This document shows positions 1 through 9,883 of a stretch of DNA of 64,000 bases, piece by piece; within the stretch, counting starts at the first letter, position 1, and each line of letters starts with the position of its first letter. A program made the translations under genes and the position numbers. The notes beneath the pieces are model-generated. The model saw only the letters and a program-made list of their open reading frames with translations. It did no database searches and had not been told where the DNA came from. This stretch comes from RGIG3701 sp031553595. Its GTDB lineage: Bacteria; Planctomycetota; Planctomycetia; Pirellulales; Thermoguttaceae. Location of the stretch: the NCBI GenBank assembly GCA_031553595.1, contig JAVBLI010000023.1, positions 48,619 to 112,618 on the forward strand, in the 5' to 3' direction.

Positions 1-1456
1 AGGTCACCTTCATGCACGTGGCGCCGGAGTGCGGTTTTTTCTCCCAGCCCGAGTCCATGCTGATCGCCTGGGGCTGGCCCATGTACCCCGACGGAATCCA
101 CCGCACGGGCACGTCATCCGCATACACCACGCACGGCAGCTTCACCGCCGGCAGCGTAAAATCCGGCTTATCGCCCTCCCCCTGAAGAATCTGGCTGGCA
201 TACGCCGCGTTTCCGTGGCCGTCGCGCACATACGCATACAGGCGGTACACGCCGCCGCCGGGGAGCTTCACTTTCACACTCGCCGTGCCCTGTCCAGCCG
301 TGATCGCTTCCGGAAACTCCGGCGCGTCATTCTGGGCATCCCCACCCACACTGTACCCGACTTCCGCGATCAGCGTCCACTGATATTTCAGCGCATCCCC
401 GTCCGGATCCCGCGCCTCGGCTTTCGCGGCGATTTCCTCGCCCTCACGGATGCCTTCCGTTTTCGCCACCGCCAGCGGCTTAATTTCCGGCACACGGTTC
501 ACACCCGCCGGCAGCGGTTTTCCCGCCCACGCCTCCTGCATTGCCTGGGCCGCTGCGAGTTTTGAGCCGTCTTCCAGCAGCATCCCGAACCACGTCGGCG
601 TGCCTTCCATTTTATGTCCCCACAGAAACGCGTAAGACCCCAGGCAGTATTTTCCGCGCTGGGCCGCCACGGTTTTTTTATACGCGTCCGCATACACCGC
701 CGCCTTTTCCGAGCTGTTGGCCTCGACCGCCGCGCCGTGAACCTTCCCGGTTTCCCAGTGCCCCACCGGGCCGAACTCGGTGAGCATGAACGGCTTTTTC
801 GCCTTCATCTGCACCCACCGGTCACCGATGGACGCCGCGCCGCCGTACGCATTCACGCCTATAATGTCCACCGCCGGGCACAGCTCCTGGAGCTTCGCCA
901 GCTTCTCCGGCGTAACCTCCGCCACGACCGTCATCACCGGGTGATTCGGGTCCAGCTCATGAATCAGCTCCGCCAGCACATTCACCTGCCGCCACGCCGG
1001 CTCCGGGTTTTTCGCCTCCAGCTCCATCTCATTTCCCAAGCCCCAGATCAAAAGCGCCGGGTGATTCTTATATTTTTCCACCATCTGCCGCACTTCCGCC
1101 TTCTGCTTTTCCAGTGCCGCCGTGTCCGAATAATCAAACCCGTGCCGCTCATGGCCCATCCAGTACCCCAGCGTCACCGTCAGCCCCATCGCCTCGGCCT
1201 TCGCCAAATCCCGCGCCGCATGATCGATTCCCCACGTCCGGAACGAATTCCCGCCGCACGCCTTCAGCGTTTCCAGCGACATGCTTCCGCCCACTCCGCA
1301 CGCGAAATACGGCTTCCCGTCCACCGTCAGCTGAAACGTTCCCGGCCCGCCGGTCACCTTCACCACCGCCGGCCCCGCCTCCGCCGCCGAAAGCAGTCCG
1401 CCGCACAACAATCCCGCCAGCGCTACCGCCGCACACACAAAATGCCGCACTTTCAT
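1..1456 (-). CDS. Secreted clan GH-A glycosidase-like protein (GH2 TIM-barrel type), 3' end outside window
   Basis: The reading frame is open from the ATG at 1456 to the left edge, so only the first ~485 residues are visible. A signal peptide covers about residues 1-26. A TIM barrel resembling the GH2 catalytic domain follows: Asn142-Glu143 in a GNE motif and Glu227 in a TEFG motif have the spacing of the acid/base and nucleophile glutamates of clan GH-A. After about residue 300 comes a cadherin/PKD-like stretch (DPDGD, then YQWT). GAGGCGGA lies just upstream of the start. It probably cleaves glycan side chains outside the cytoplasm; the substrate cannot be read. It diverges from the next glycosidase gene, with a short promoter region between them. 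Confidence 0.8.
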   Translation of the reverse strand, partial: MKVRHFVCAAVALAGLLCGGLLSAAEAGPAVVKVTGGPGTFQLTVDGKPYFACGVGGSMSLETLKACGGNSFRTWGIDHAARDLAKAEAMGLTVTLGYWMGHERHGFDYSDTAALEKQKAEVRQMVEKYKNHPALLIWGLGNEMELEAKNPEPAWRQVNVLAELIHELDPNHPVMTVVAEVTPEKLAKLQELCPAVDIIGVNAYGGAASIGDRWVQMKAKKPFMLTEFGPVGHWETGKVHGAAVEANSSEKAAVYADAYKKTVAAQRGKYCLGSYAFLWGHKMEGTPTWFGMLLEDGSKLAAAQAMQEAWAGKPLPAGVNRVPEIKPLAVAKTEGIREGEEIAAKAEARDPDGDALKYQWTLIAEVGYSVGGDAQNDAPEFPEAITAGQGTASVKVKLPGGGVYRLYAYVRDGHGNAAYASQILQGEGDKPDFTLPAVKLPCVVYADDVPVRWIPSGYMGQPQAISMDSGWEKKPHSGATCMKVT

Positions 1457-1556
1457 CTTCCGCCTCATTAAAAATTGAAAACCACAAAAAAATTCAGTCC
1501 GCGAGAACCGCCCGTTCATCCCAGTATACCATCTCTCCACCCTTCCCACAAGCCTC

Positions 1557-1585
1557 TTGCCCCCGGCGATTCCATCTATTATAAT
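1557..1585 (+). promoter_or_regulatory. Sigma70-type promoter for the 1639 gene
   Basis: TTGCCC at 1557-1562 and a perfect TATAAT at 1580-1585 are separated by 17 bp. Transcription would start near 1592, about 47 nt before the ATG at 1639. Confidence 0.65.
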
Positions 1586-1638
1586 GGGGGTATTCCGTTT
1601 TTCTCCCACTCAACATACCCTTCACCCTACACCTCCCC

Positions 1639-4600
1639 ATGCCCCGCCTAACCCTCTGCCTCGCGTTCCTTTTCCTCACCGTCTTCACGCTTTCCGCCGA
1701 GGCCATCGCGCCCGACGGCTGGAAAATCACCAGCAAAACCACGCTCCCTGAAACCGCCATCCGCGCTTTCGGCGCGCAAAGCGCTTTTTATACGCAGTAC
1801 GAAACGCCGGACGCCCGCCCCGCGTCCGTGCTGTGCATCACTGCCGAGTCGCCCGAAAAAGCGAAGCTGCTGCACGCGAAATACCTCCACGACCTGAATC
1901 TCTGCGGCCTGTACCTCCAGAACGCCGCCGCGAAAAAAATACTCCCCGGCATGCAAAAAAAGCTGCCTGACCCCCAAGTGCTGTATTACGACTTCCCCGG
2001 CCAGGGCTGCCTCACCGCCGCGTACACCGTCCGGCAAATCTTTCTCTTCACCGCCGCGAATGCCGATGACCTGAAAACGCTCTTCGCCACGCAGGCCGCC
2101 GTGTTCCCCGTCCAAATCGACTGGCATTTCGCCCCCGAAACCGAAGTCCCGCTTTACATCCGTGCTCGCAACGACAATCCTTTCCGCTTTTATTACTGGT
2201 TCAACCAGTTCCCGGAAGGCGTCCGCCCCGAGAACTACCGTTTCCTGCCGGAATTTGACTGGGCGAAACAAATGGGCACCGGTTTCAGCGACTGGTGCAA
2301 CGTGGCCACCAACGACAACGCCGAGGGGCTGACGATGCTGCCGTCCATCCAGTGGGCCATCCGTGCCGCCGGCCGGCGCGACCTGCCCGTGATCGTCGAC
2401 ACGAGCCTGACCGACAACCAGTCCGCGAACATGAACCGTTTCGCCGCCGAGACGATGATGGGCAACCCCGATTTCGTGGGCGCATTTTACTGCGTGGCTG
2501 ATACCAGCCATGCCGGCATTCGGCCGCTCTCGTGGGGTTCCCAGGCTGGAAAGAGCCAAATTCTCGCGACGCTTCAGCAAATCGTCCGCGAGACCCGCCA
2601 CGTGGAAAACGTGGTGGAGTATCTTGAGCCGCACGGCGAGCTGCGGCACGCCAACAGCGACATTTATCTTGAGTACGGCCCCGTGGCCGACGCCAGTTTC
2701 CGCGACTATCTTCGCCGCGAATACAACGGCGATCTTTCCGCCGTCTCCCGCCGCTGGCACGACGACCCCGCCGCGCTGCGTTCCTGGGACGACGTCCGCG
2801 TGCCGGAAATCGCGTCTTTCGCCGGATGGAACGCCGACGCGCTGGACCTCAAGGGTGACTGGCGTGTGCAGCAGGAGCCGCCGCGTGGCGAGCCGCCGGT
2901 GCCGGAAGAGCCGCAAAGCGACGATCAGGTGCGGCACCGTAACCACATGGCCAAAGAAGCCTGGGAGCGTGGCGTCCGCGCCCCCGCCGAGTGGTTTTCC
3001 GAGAGTTTCGACGACTCCGCCTGGCCCGCCATCCCCGCCCCCGGCCACGACCGCATCATGTTCGTCCACAACCGCCGCCCCGCCGTTTTCCGTCGCGACG
3101 TGACAGTGCCCGAAGACTGGCGCCGCAAGCACGACCGCGTCTGGATTTACGTCTGGGACCTCAACCGCGCTTCCGGCCATCCCGAACAGGTCTGGCTTAA
3201 CGGTACGATGGTCGGTCAGCAGGAAATCCAGCACCCGCGCAACAACGTCATGGTCTTCGAAGTCACCGACCAGCTCCGCGCGGGCAAAAACACCGTGGCC
3301 GTCCGCACCGCCGAGGGCTTCCTCGCGTACAAGGTTTATCTCTCGCCGCACGCCCCGCAATCCTACCCCCTGCTGGCCCCCACCGAAAACCGCCGCTGGG
3401 TGGATTTCGCCGGATGGTGGCGGTGGTCGCGCATCGACGCCGTCCGCCGGGGCATGGAAATGATCCGCGAGGAAGAGCCCGACAAGGGAATCGTGTGCAT
3501 GTCCCCCTACAGTTATTTCGCTGGCATCCGCGAGCTCTGCGCCACCTACGGCGGCCACTTCCACGACACCGGCGGCATGTCCGGCACCCTGGGATTCTCG
3601 CTCCCCGCCCTCATGCGCAGCGCCGGCCTGGCCTGCACGCTGGAACCCGGCGGCCCCGCTAACGACCCGCCCGAGCTCCGCCGCTTCACCTCCCTCTGGG
3701 CCATCGAGGGCCTCAACTCCATTCATTATTTCATCCATATCGGCTCCGTCTTCTGGCACCCCGAAATCCGCGGCCTTTTCGAACGTCTCCACACCCAGAC
3801 GCAATTCATGGGCCGGCACCATATCCCCAAGGGCCAAATCGCCTCCCTCATGGACGACCGCGTGGGCAACCTCACCGACTTCCCCCTGATGGGCAACGAA
3901 AACGTCTTCATCCGCCACGATCCCGGCCGATGGGCCGTCTCCGGCTACTTCCTCCAGGAGTACCACTGGGACAACGTCACACTTTACGATTTCGAGGCGG
4001 CTGAACAAAAGCGCCTGGCGGACTACCGCGTGATCATCGACACCAACTGCTCCATCCTCACCGGGAAGCAGGTCGCGGATATCGAGCGCTGGGTTCGCGA
4101 CGGCGGCGTTTTCGTCACCCACGTACAGACCGGCCGGCACCTGCCCGACGTGGCCGATGCCTGGCCCATCTCCAAACTCACCGGCTACCGCGTCACGCAC
4201 ATCGACCCGCACGACACCGACGGCAAGGCCCAGTGGCGGAAGCTGCGTTTCACCGCCGACCAGCCCGTGTTCCGCGAAGCCGACTGGCCGGAACATCAGA
4301 AGCACGCCAACGGCCTGTCCCTGGAGAAAGTCGCCCCCGAGTGCACCGATCTGCTGTACTGGGAAGACGGCACCGTCGCCGCCGGCATGCGTCCCCTGGG
4401 CAAAGGTTACGTCATCCATCTCGGCGCGAAGTTCTGCGACCACGTCATCTGGTGGGGCAACGAGGGCTTCAAAACCGCCTTTATGCAAATCCTCCAGTGG
4501 CACAATATGCCGCAACTGCCCGCGCGGGCCGAGCGGGTGCTCCTGCAGCATTCCGTCACCAACGATTTCCTGCACGACGTCTGGACGCTCACCAACCACG

Positions 4601-5670
4601 ACCGTCCCGACTGCGAAACGCGCATCACGTTCCTGCACGACGCCCCGGCCGAGCTGCTGGAAGTGTGTACCGGCAAACGCTGGCCACTCACCCGTCAGGA
4701 CGAGGGCACGTACACCACCGACACCATCTCCATGGCCCGCAACGAAACCCGCATTTTCACCGCCCCGCGTGCCGAAATCGCCGATTCCCAACTCGCGTGG
4801 CTGGAGCATCAGCGTGCGTGGTGGCAGGGTGCGTGGAAACCGGATGCCGACACCCCGCTGCTCGGCCAGCCCGCGCAGCCGAACACGTGCCCGTTCAACG
4901 ACGACTGGGCCTTCCTCCCGCTGGCCGACGATCAACAGCCGGAAGCGTGCACCGCCGTGAATTTCAACGATTCCGCCTGGCAGCGCGGCAAGCTGGAGTC
5001 CTGGACCGTGCCGGAAGACTCCCCGTCCAAGCGCCGCGTCTTCCGCCGAACCGTCCGCGTGCCCGATGCCTGGCGCGACGGCGACGTGACTCTGTATTAT
5101 CAAGGCCAGTACGACAACCCGTACCTCATCGGCGGCCGTGGCCGATTCTGGCTCGACGGCGAAGAAATTCAGCGTCCCTACCGCGGCATTCCACTCACCG
5201 GCGCGAAACCGGGACAGACTTACCAGGTCACCATTTACTGCGAAGGCACCGGCGATGTCTGCGGCCCATCCGGCAACATCTGGCTCTGGCGCACCGCCAT
5301 CCCGGCGAAAACGTTTTCACTCGCCGGCGACTGGAGCACCTCCACCGACGCCCTGCGATGGTCCGCCGACACCACGGCGCTACCCGGCCCGTGGCCCGAA
5401 AAAGCCCGCTTCGCGCGACGCACGTTCACCATGCCGGCCTTCCAAAACAGCACGCAGGTTTACATCCGCTACACCGCCGCGCGGCCCGGTCTGACCGGCG
5501 TGATCATCAACGGCCGTTACCTCCGCCGCCACCATCACGACCTCTCCGAAACCACACACCTCAACATCACCCCCTGGCTCCGCCCCGGCCAACCCAACGA
5601 AATCGAAATCGTCGGCCGCGAGGAGCACGACCAGCAAATCACCGAAATCCGCCTGGATTTTTACGAGTGA
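1639..5670 (+). CDS. Large secreted GH42-like multidomain glycosidase
   Basis: This 1343-residue protein begins with a signal peptide (about 1-22). Residues ~170-400 look like a TIM barrel; a segment starting FRDYLRREYNGD followed by RRWHDD resembles the conserved region of GH42 beta-galactosidases. GH2-type sugar-binding jelly rolls follow near residues 430-560 (LNGTMVG) and again near 1100-1340. Around 780-960 there is a Rossmann-like segment (ADIERWVRDGGVF) like the GH42 trimerisation domain. I could not assign catalytic glutamates safely. No clear Shine-Dalgarno sequence precedes the ATG, although a strong promoter does. The DUF4432 gene starts 28 bp downstream and is probably co-transcribed. 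Codon bias keeps long antisense frames open here. Confidence 0.75.
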   Translation: MPRLTLCLAFLFLTVFTLSAEAIAPDGWKITSKTTLPETAIRAFGAQSAFYTQYETPDARPASVLCITAESPEKAKLLHAKYLHDLNLCGLYLQNAAAKKILPGMQKKLPDPQVLYYDFPGQGCLTAAYTVRQIFLFTAANADDLKTLFATQAAVFPVQIDWHFAPETEVPLYIRARNDNPFRFYYWFNQFPEGVRPENYRFLPEFDWAKQMGTGFSDWCNVATNDNAEGLTMLPSIQWAIRAAGRRDLPVIVDTSLTDNQSANMNRFAAETMMGNPDFVGAFYCVADTSHAGIRPLSWGSQAGKSQILATLQQIVRETRHVENVVEYLEPHGELRHANSDIYLEYGPVADASFRDYLRREYNGDLSAVSRRWHDDPAALRSWDDVRVPEIASFAGWNADALDLKGDWRVQQEPPRGEPPVPEEPQSDDQVRHRNHMAKEAWERGVRAPAEWFSESFDDSAWPAIPAPGHDRIMFVHNRRPAVFRRDVTVPEDWRRKHDRVWIYVWDLNRASGHPEQVWLNGTMVGQQEIQHPRNNVMVFEVTDQLRAGKNTVAVRTAEGFLAYKVYLSPHAPQSYPLLAPTENRRWVDFAGWWRWSRIDAVRRGMEMIREEEPDKGIVCMSPYSYFAGIRELCATYGGHFHDTGGMSGTLGFSLPALMRSAGLACTLEPGGPANDPPELRRFTSLWAIEGLNSIHYFIHIGSVFWHPEIRGLFERLHTQTQFMGRHHIPKGQIASLMDDRVGNLTDFPLMGNENVFIRHDPGRWAVSGYFLQEYHWDNVTLYDFEAAEQKRLADYRVIIDTNCSILTGKQVADIERWVRDGGVFVTHVQTGRHLPDVADAWPISKLTGYRVTHIDPHDTDGKAQWRKLRFTADQPVFREADWPEHQKHANGLSLEKVAPECTDLLYWEDGTVAAGMRPLGKGYVIHLGAKFCDHVIWWGNEGFKTAFMQILQWHNMPQLPARAERVLLQHSVTNDFLHDVWTLTNHDRPDCETRITFLHDAPAELLEVCTGKRWPLTRQDEGTYTTDTISMARNETRIFTAPRAEIADSQLAWLEHQRAWWQGAWKPDADTPLLGQPAQPNTCPFNDDWAFLPLADDQQPEACTAVNFNDSAWQRGKLESWTVPEDSPSKRRVFRRTVRVPDAWRDGDVTLYYQGQYDNPYLIGGRGRFWLDGEEIQRPYRGIPLTGAKPGQTYQVTIYCEGTGDVCGPSGNIWLWRTAIPAKTFSLAGDWSTSTDALRWSADTTALPGPWPEKARFARRTFTMPAFQNSTQVYIRYTAARPGLTGVIINGRYLRRHHHDLSETTHLNITPWLRPGQPNEIEIVGREEHDQQITEIRLDFYE

Positions 5671-5698
5671 ATACAATACTAGCCCCAAGGAGCCTCCC

Positions 5699-6847
5699 AT
5701 GCCCCAAGACCTCTGGTCGCTGACCGACGACGAAACCTTTACATTCGCGGAGCCGCTGGCCGCGGCGAAGTCCGAGACCATGTACCCCGTGGAAATCACC
5801 CGGCGGCGTTTACGCGGCGGCGTCTCCGACGGTGTGGACGTGGTGGACGTGGACAACGGCCGCACCCGCATCACGCTGCTGCCCACGCGCGGCATGGGAA
5901 TCCAGTGCGTCACCTCCGGCGACGTCCACCTGAAATGGGATTCGCCCACCGCCGGCCCCGTGCATCCCGCCTACGTTCCCGTCACCGACCCCGGCGGACT
6001 CGGCTGGCTGGAGGGCTTCACCGAGTGGCTCGTTCGCTGCGGCCTGGAGAGCAACGGCTCCCCCGAATGGGACACCGAAGGCCGGCTCCGTTACCCCCTG
6101 CACGGCCGAATCGCCAACCTCCCGTCCCACTTCCTGTCCCTCTGCGTGGACCGCGAAACGGGTGAAATTTCCCTCACCGGCCGCGTCCACGAAACGAAGC
6201 TGTTCTTCAAGAAACTCGAGTTGACCACCACACTCACCACGCAGGTCGGCTCCAGCGAATTCACCGTCCGCGACACCGTCACCAACCATTCCGCCACGCC
6301 CGCCGAGTTCCAACTGCTGTACCACATCAACACCGGCATGCCGTTCGCGTCTCCCGGCGGCACGGTCACGGTGCCCTTCCACACGATGGCCCCGCGGACG
6401 CCCGCCTCCACCGCGAACCTCCCCACGTGGGACACGCTTTGCCCGGAATCGCCCGGCAGCGAGGAAGTGGTCTTCTTTTTCGAACCCGCGACCGACGCCG
6501 ACGGCCTCTGCCACGCGATGCTGGCCACCGCCGACAAAACCCGCGGCCTGCTGCTTTCCTTCCGCCCCGACGAGCTGCCGTATTTCTCGTTCTGGAAGTG
6601 CCGCATGGCCCACGCCGACGGATACGTCTGCGGAATCGAGCCGGCCACCAACCTCCCGAACAACCGCAGTTTCGAAAAATCTCACGGTCGCGTCATGCCC
6701 CTGGCTCCTGGCGCATCGCGCACGCACACGCTGCGTTTCCGCATCCTGCACACCGCGGCGGAAGTGGCCGAGACGCATCACCTCATCCGCACCATCCCCG
6801 CCTCGCGCACCATCCTCCACGCCCCGCGTGAAGAATGGACGCCTTGA
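5699..6847 (+). CDS. DUF4432 family protein (aldose 1-epimerase fold)
   Basis: The 382-residue protein has no signal peptide. It matches the DUF4432 branch of the galactose mutarotase superfamily: a TLLPTRGMGI segment near residue 60, HGRIANLP near 137, an EFQLLYHINTGMP strand near 210 and a late GIEPATNLPNNR motif near 315 that usually ends the barrel. Such proteins are thought to act on free or modified sugars in the cytoplasm; the substrate is unknown. AAGGAG precedes the ATG at good spacing. It follows the GH42-like gene by 28 bp, consistent with processing sugars released by that enzyme. Confidence 0.8.
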   Translation: MPQDLWSLTDDETFTFAEPLAAAKSETMYPVEITRRRLRGGVSDGVDVVDVDNGRTRITLLPTRGMGIQCVTSGDVHLKWDSPTAGPVHPAYVPVTDPGGLGWLEGFTEWLVRCGLESNGSPEWDTEGRLRYPLHGRIANLPSHFLSLCVDRETGEISLTGRVHETKLFFKKLELTTTLTTQVGSSEFTVRDTVTNHSATPAEFQLLYHINTGMPFASPGGTVTVPFHTMAPRTPASTANLPTWDTLCPESPGSEEVVFFFEPATDADGLCHAMLATADKTRGLLLSFRPDELPYFSFWKCRMAHADGYVCGIEPATNLPNNRSFEKSHGRVMPLAPGASRTHTLRFRILHTAAEVAETHHLIRTIPASRTILHAPREEWTP

Positions 6848-6865
6848 TCGCGACCGCGCATAAAA

Positions 6866-6982
6866 AACAGCAGCCGGGAATGAAGCGGAATGCAATGACT
6901 CGCAATGACCGGATAGAAGTGGGAAAACGCTCGACGGTGCTTATCCGGTCATTCCGCTACGCTCCATTCCCGGCTGCTGTTT
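6866..6982 (-). repeat. Dispersed inverted-repeat element, copy A
   Basis: Outer arms AACAGCAGCCGGG and CCCGGCTGCTGTT pair perfectly; inner arms GACCGGATA and TATCCGGTC (one base shorter here) flank a loop carrying GAAGTGGGAAAA. It starts about 19 bp after the stop of the DUF4432 gene and lies between convergent genes, as a bidirectional terminator would. Confidence 0.9.
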
Positions 6983-6988
6983 TCGCGA

Positions 6989-8126
6989 TTACTGCTCCTC
7001 TCTGATTTTCTCCAAAAACGCCTCCGCGCAGCCATACGCTGCCGAATCTTCCGGCGCCGCCGCCATGCGCGCCTTCATCAGCGCAACCAGCGCCGCGCGG
7101 TGTTTCTGCTGATGCTCCACCAGTAAATCATTCTGCGAGGGATACCACCACACGTCTTCCGGCAAATCAAGATACGCCTGGGCATAACGCAAACACTCCG
7201 CCTCGGTGAGGTCGTCGCACGTCAGTGCTGTGCGGAGCATCTCCGAAATCGCCGCCTGACGCTCGCTTTCAAGTGCCTCCGGCTCTTCCTCATACCACCG
7301 CTGCGGGTCTGCGGGAGTGCCCAGCATACGCAGAAAAGGTTCGTTGAACGTCTCATTGTCTATCATCTCCGGGTGACGGATAAGCAGGTCGATGATGGGC
7401 AGAAACGCCCGGCTTGCACTCAAATTCCACCAGTCGGTGATCCGCATGATCGGCTTGCCGGTGTTCGTAATCTCGTGCCTCACCAGCATCGTTTTCAGCA
7501 GCAGGAGCAGCCCGCGGTGATCGTCCGGCTTGATTTTCAGCAGTGTCTGTCCCGTTATCGAATCGTAGGTATACCAGCGTTTTAGCTGCTCCCGCATTGG
7601 CACGTAATTTTCCTCTTTCTCGGGACCCCAGAGGCCGTATTTCGAGAGGCCGGTCATCGCCCATGCTACGGCAAGCTCAATGCGCAGAGGCCGGCAAATA
7701 CGCCACCCGCTTCGCCGTTGCCAGGCATTTGATCGCCGCTGTGCGTTTGTACCCATCCGTCGCTTTGGCCGTCGCCGCGAAAAATCGGTAATCCTCTTCG
7801 CTGAACGGCAGCAGATTGCGGTTGAGCTCGGTAAATTCCCATATCGGGAGATATACACCGGGATCAGGCGAATCGTCGTCAGCGTCCGGCGCGACCAGCC
7901 ACGCCCGCCGCAGCACCGCCATAAGCGCCTCGGGAGAATCAGCGGCGGCGATAATCGCTTTCGCACGTTCTCCACATACCACCGTCCACGAGCGATTCGT
8001 AAAACCCACATCCATCCGGCACGTGATTTTATCGACCAAATCCCGAATTTCGTCTCCACGCGATGGCGATACAAGAAAGGCGGCCCAAAGCATAAACAGC
8101 AACGTAACAAGATTTTTTCGCCGCAT
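6989..8126 (-). pseudogene. Frameshifted, internally deleted copy of the neighbouring secreted protein gene
   Basis: From the ATG at 8126 (GGAGAG upstream) a frame encodes a signal peptide and about 149 residues, ending at a stop at 7677. The rest of the protein continues in another frame down to 6989. The first part matches the start of the 8175-9797 gene (CLATAKR here, CLAAAKR there) and the second matches its last ~235 residues (FLPIIDLLIRHPEMI; MAAAPEDSAAY). About 165 residues of the intact protein are missing between them. A frameshift together with a deletion points to decay of a tandem duplicate rather than a simple read error. Function is unknown. Confidence 0.8.
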
Positions 8127-8174
8127 GATATCTCTCCATTTAAAACACTGCCACCGGAATAACAGACCGGCTTT

Positions 8175-9797
8175 TCACGGCTGTGACGCCGCTTCCGCCT
8201 CCTCTAAATACACTTCCGCGCGGCAGTACGCTGCCGAATCTTCCGGCGCCGCCGCCATGCGTGATTTCATCAGCGCGTCCAATGCCACGCGATGTTTCTG
8301 CTGATGCTCCACCAGCGCACAGACCGGATCGTCGAGGGAATACATCTCCGCATTTTGGGGCAAATCCAAATACTGCTTGGCATACCGCAGACACTCGGCT
8401 TCGGTCAGATCACCCTCCAGTGCGATGAACAGCACATCCAGAAGACCGCCGAGTCGGGCTGCGTTTATCCGCTCTTCATCAGTCATTCCGGATTTGTCGT
8501 CTTCGACCGGCGGGTCACCCGGCATGCGGAGAAACCGCTCATTATTTTCCTCTTTGGCAATCATCTCCGGATGACGCAACAGCAGGTCGATGATCGGCAA
8601 AAACACCCGGCTATCGTTTAAACACCACAGATTGTCCACCCGTTTCAGCGGCTCGCCGGTGTTCGTGATCTCATACTTCACCAGCATCGTTTGCATCAGC
8701 AAAAACTGGCCACGACGGTCATTCGGATCGATTTTCAGCAGCGCTCCCCCCACCGCCGGATTCGTATTGAACCAACAATGTATTTTTTCTCGCGGCGTAT
8801 GTCCGGAGATTTTTTCCGCGTCGTAAGTTTCATACTTCGTCCCACCGGCTAACGCCTTGGCCACACTCGCTTCCGTCTCAGGGGAGTAGCCCATCGGTTT
8901 TTCATTGGCATCTTTACCGGCCTCCTTGCCCTGCGTCTGCTGGTATGTTATCGTGTAGATGAAATTTTCGTGATCTGAAAATTTCCGTGTCGGTCGCAGC
9001 CCGGCGTCGTCCATCAGCTTCCAGAAACCATCCGGCGTCAATTCCGGATCCCCGATTTTCTCCAGAAACGCGGCGAATTTCGTTTCATCATAAATGTCTG
9101 AAAAATACGTTTTGTCAACCAGATTTTCAATAATCGCGTCATACGCCCGTGCCGCCCGCGGGCCGATATTCTGAACTGCCTTCATGGCATAATAGGCGAT
9201 GAACCAGTCGCCGTCATTATATATTCTGCCATCGCATTTTTCCAAATACGCATCCTCACGCAGGTCGCTCAGACGCTGAATCACCCGGTCGATATCCGGT
9301 TCCGGCAAGGCGTCGCCGTATTCCCCTAATTTCTTCAAGGCGGATATCACTTCCCTGGTATGCTCCGAATCCAACCACTGGCGAAGCACTGGCAGGATTT
9401 CCTCGCGTTTCGCCGCCGCGAGACACTCAATTGACGTATTGCGCTCATAATATACTTTCTCCATTTTCGAGCACGCAATGAAATACTGATAATCCTTCTC
9501 GGTAAACGGTAGCCGCCGGCACTGGTACCGAGCGAACTCCCACGCGGCACGATGAAGCACCGGATTGGTTTCGGGGCACGCACGCATGGCATCCCGCAAC
9601 TCCGCCATGAACGCTTCCGGTGAATCGTAATCGGCCATCGCCCTGGCCAACGAATTCGCATCGGGGTACACCACCGGCCACTGAGGGTTCATCTCGTAAT
9701 GCGAAATTTTATGAATGAAATCGTCGCCGCGCAACACATGCGAAGAAAAAACGCTCAGCAGGAAAACGAATAGCACTGCAATCAGGTTTATGCGCAT
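8175..9797 (-). CDS. Secreted protein of unknown function (540 aa)
   Basis: The protein starts with a signal peptide (about 1-24). No enzyme motif is recognised. Much of it is helical with repeated acidic/aromatic patterns (AAKREEILPVLRQWLDSEH) that resemble HEAT-like repeats. GAGGTGAG precedes the ATG. The closest relative visible is the broken copy immediately downstream, so this is the surviving member of a tandem duplication. It is not obviously part of the rhamnose cluster that follows in the same direction. Confidence 0.75.
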   Translation of the reverse strand: MRINLIAVLFVFLLSVFSSHVLRGDDFIHKISHYEMNPQWPVVYPDANSLARAMADYDSPEAFMAELRDAMRACPETNPVLHRAAWEFARYQCRRLPFTEKDYQYFIACSKMEKVYYERNTSIECLAAAKREEILPVLRQWLDSEHTREVISALKKLGEYGDALPEPDIDRVIQRLSDLREDAYLEKCDGRIYNDGDWFIAYYAMKAVQNIGPRAARAYDAIIENLVDKTYFSDIYDETKFAAFLEKIGDPELTPDGFWKLMDDAGLRPTRKFSDHENFIYTITYQQTQGKEAGKDANEKPMGYSPETEASVAKALAGGTKYETYDAEKISGHTPREKIHCWFNTNPAVGGALLKIDPNDRRGQFLLMQTMLVKYEITNTGEPLKRVDNLWCLNDSRVFLPIIDLLLRHPEMIAKEENNERFLRMPGDPPVEDDKSGMTDEERINAARLGGLLDVLFIALEGDLTEAECLRYAKQYLDLPQNAEMYSLDDPVCALVEHQQKHRVALDALMKSRMAAAPEDSAAYCRAEVYLEEAEAASQP

Positions 9798-9883
9798 ATC
9801 TCACCTCACAAAAAAAGAAGAATACGAGCGAGCGGGGACATTCGTTCACCCGCTCACCCGTCAGGTTAGAAACGCGCTGCCGC

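Noticed and set aside
1648..5103. An 1151-residue minus-strand open frame opposite the GH42-like gene
   Set aside because: It is antisense to a gene with signal peptide and domain similarity; its product is Gly/Val/Asp/His-rich without motifs, as expected from GC-rich codon bias.
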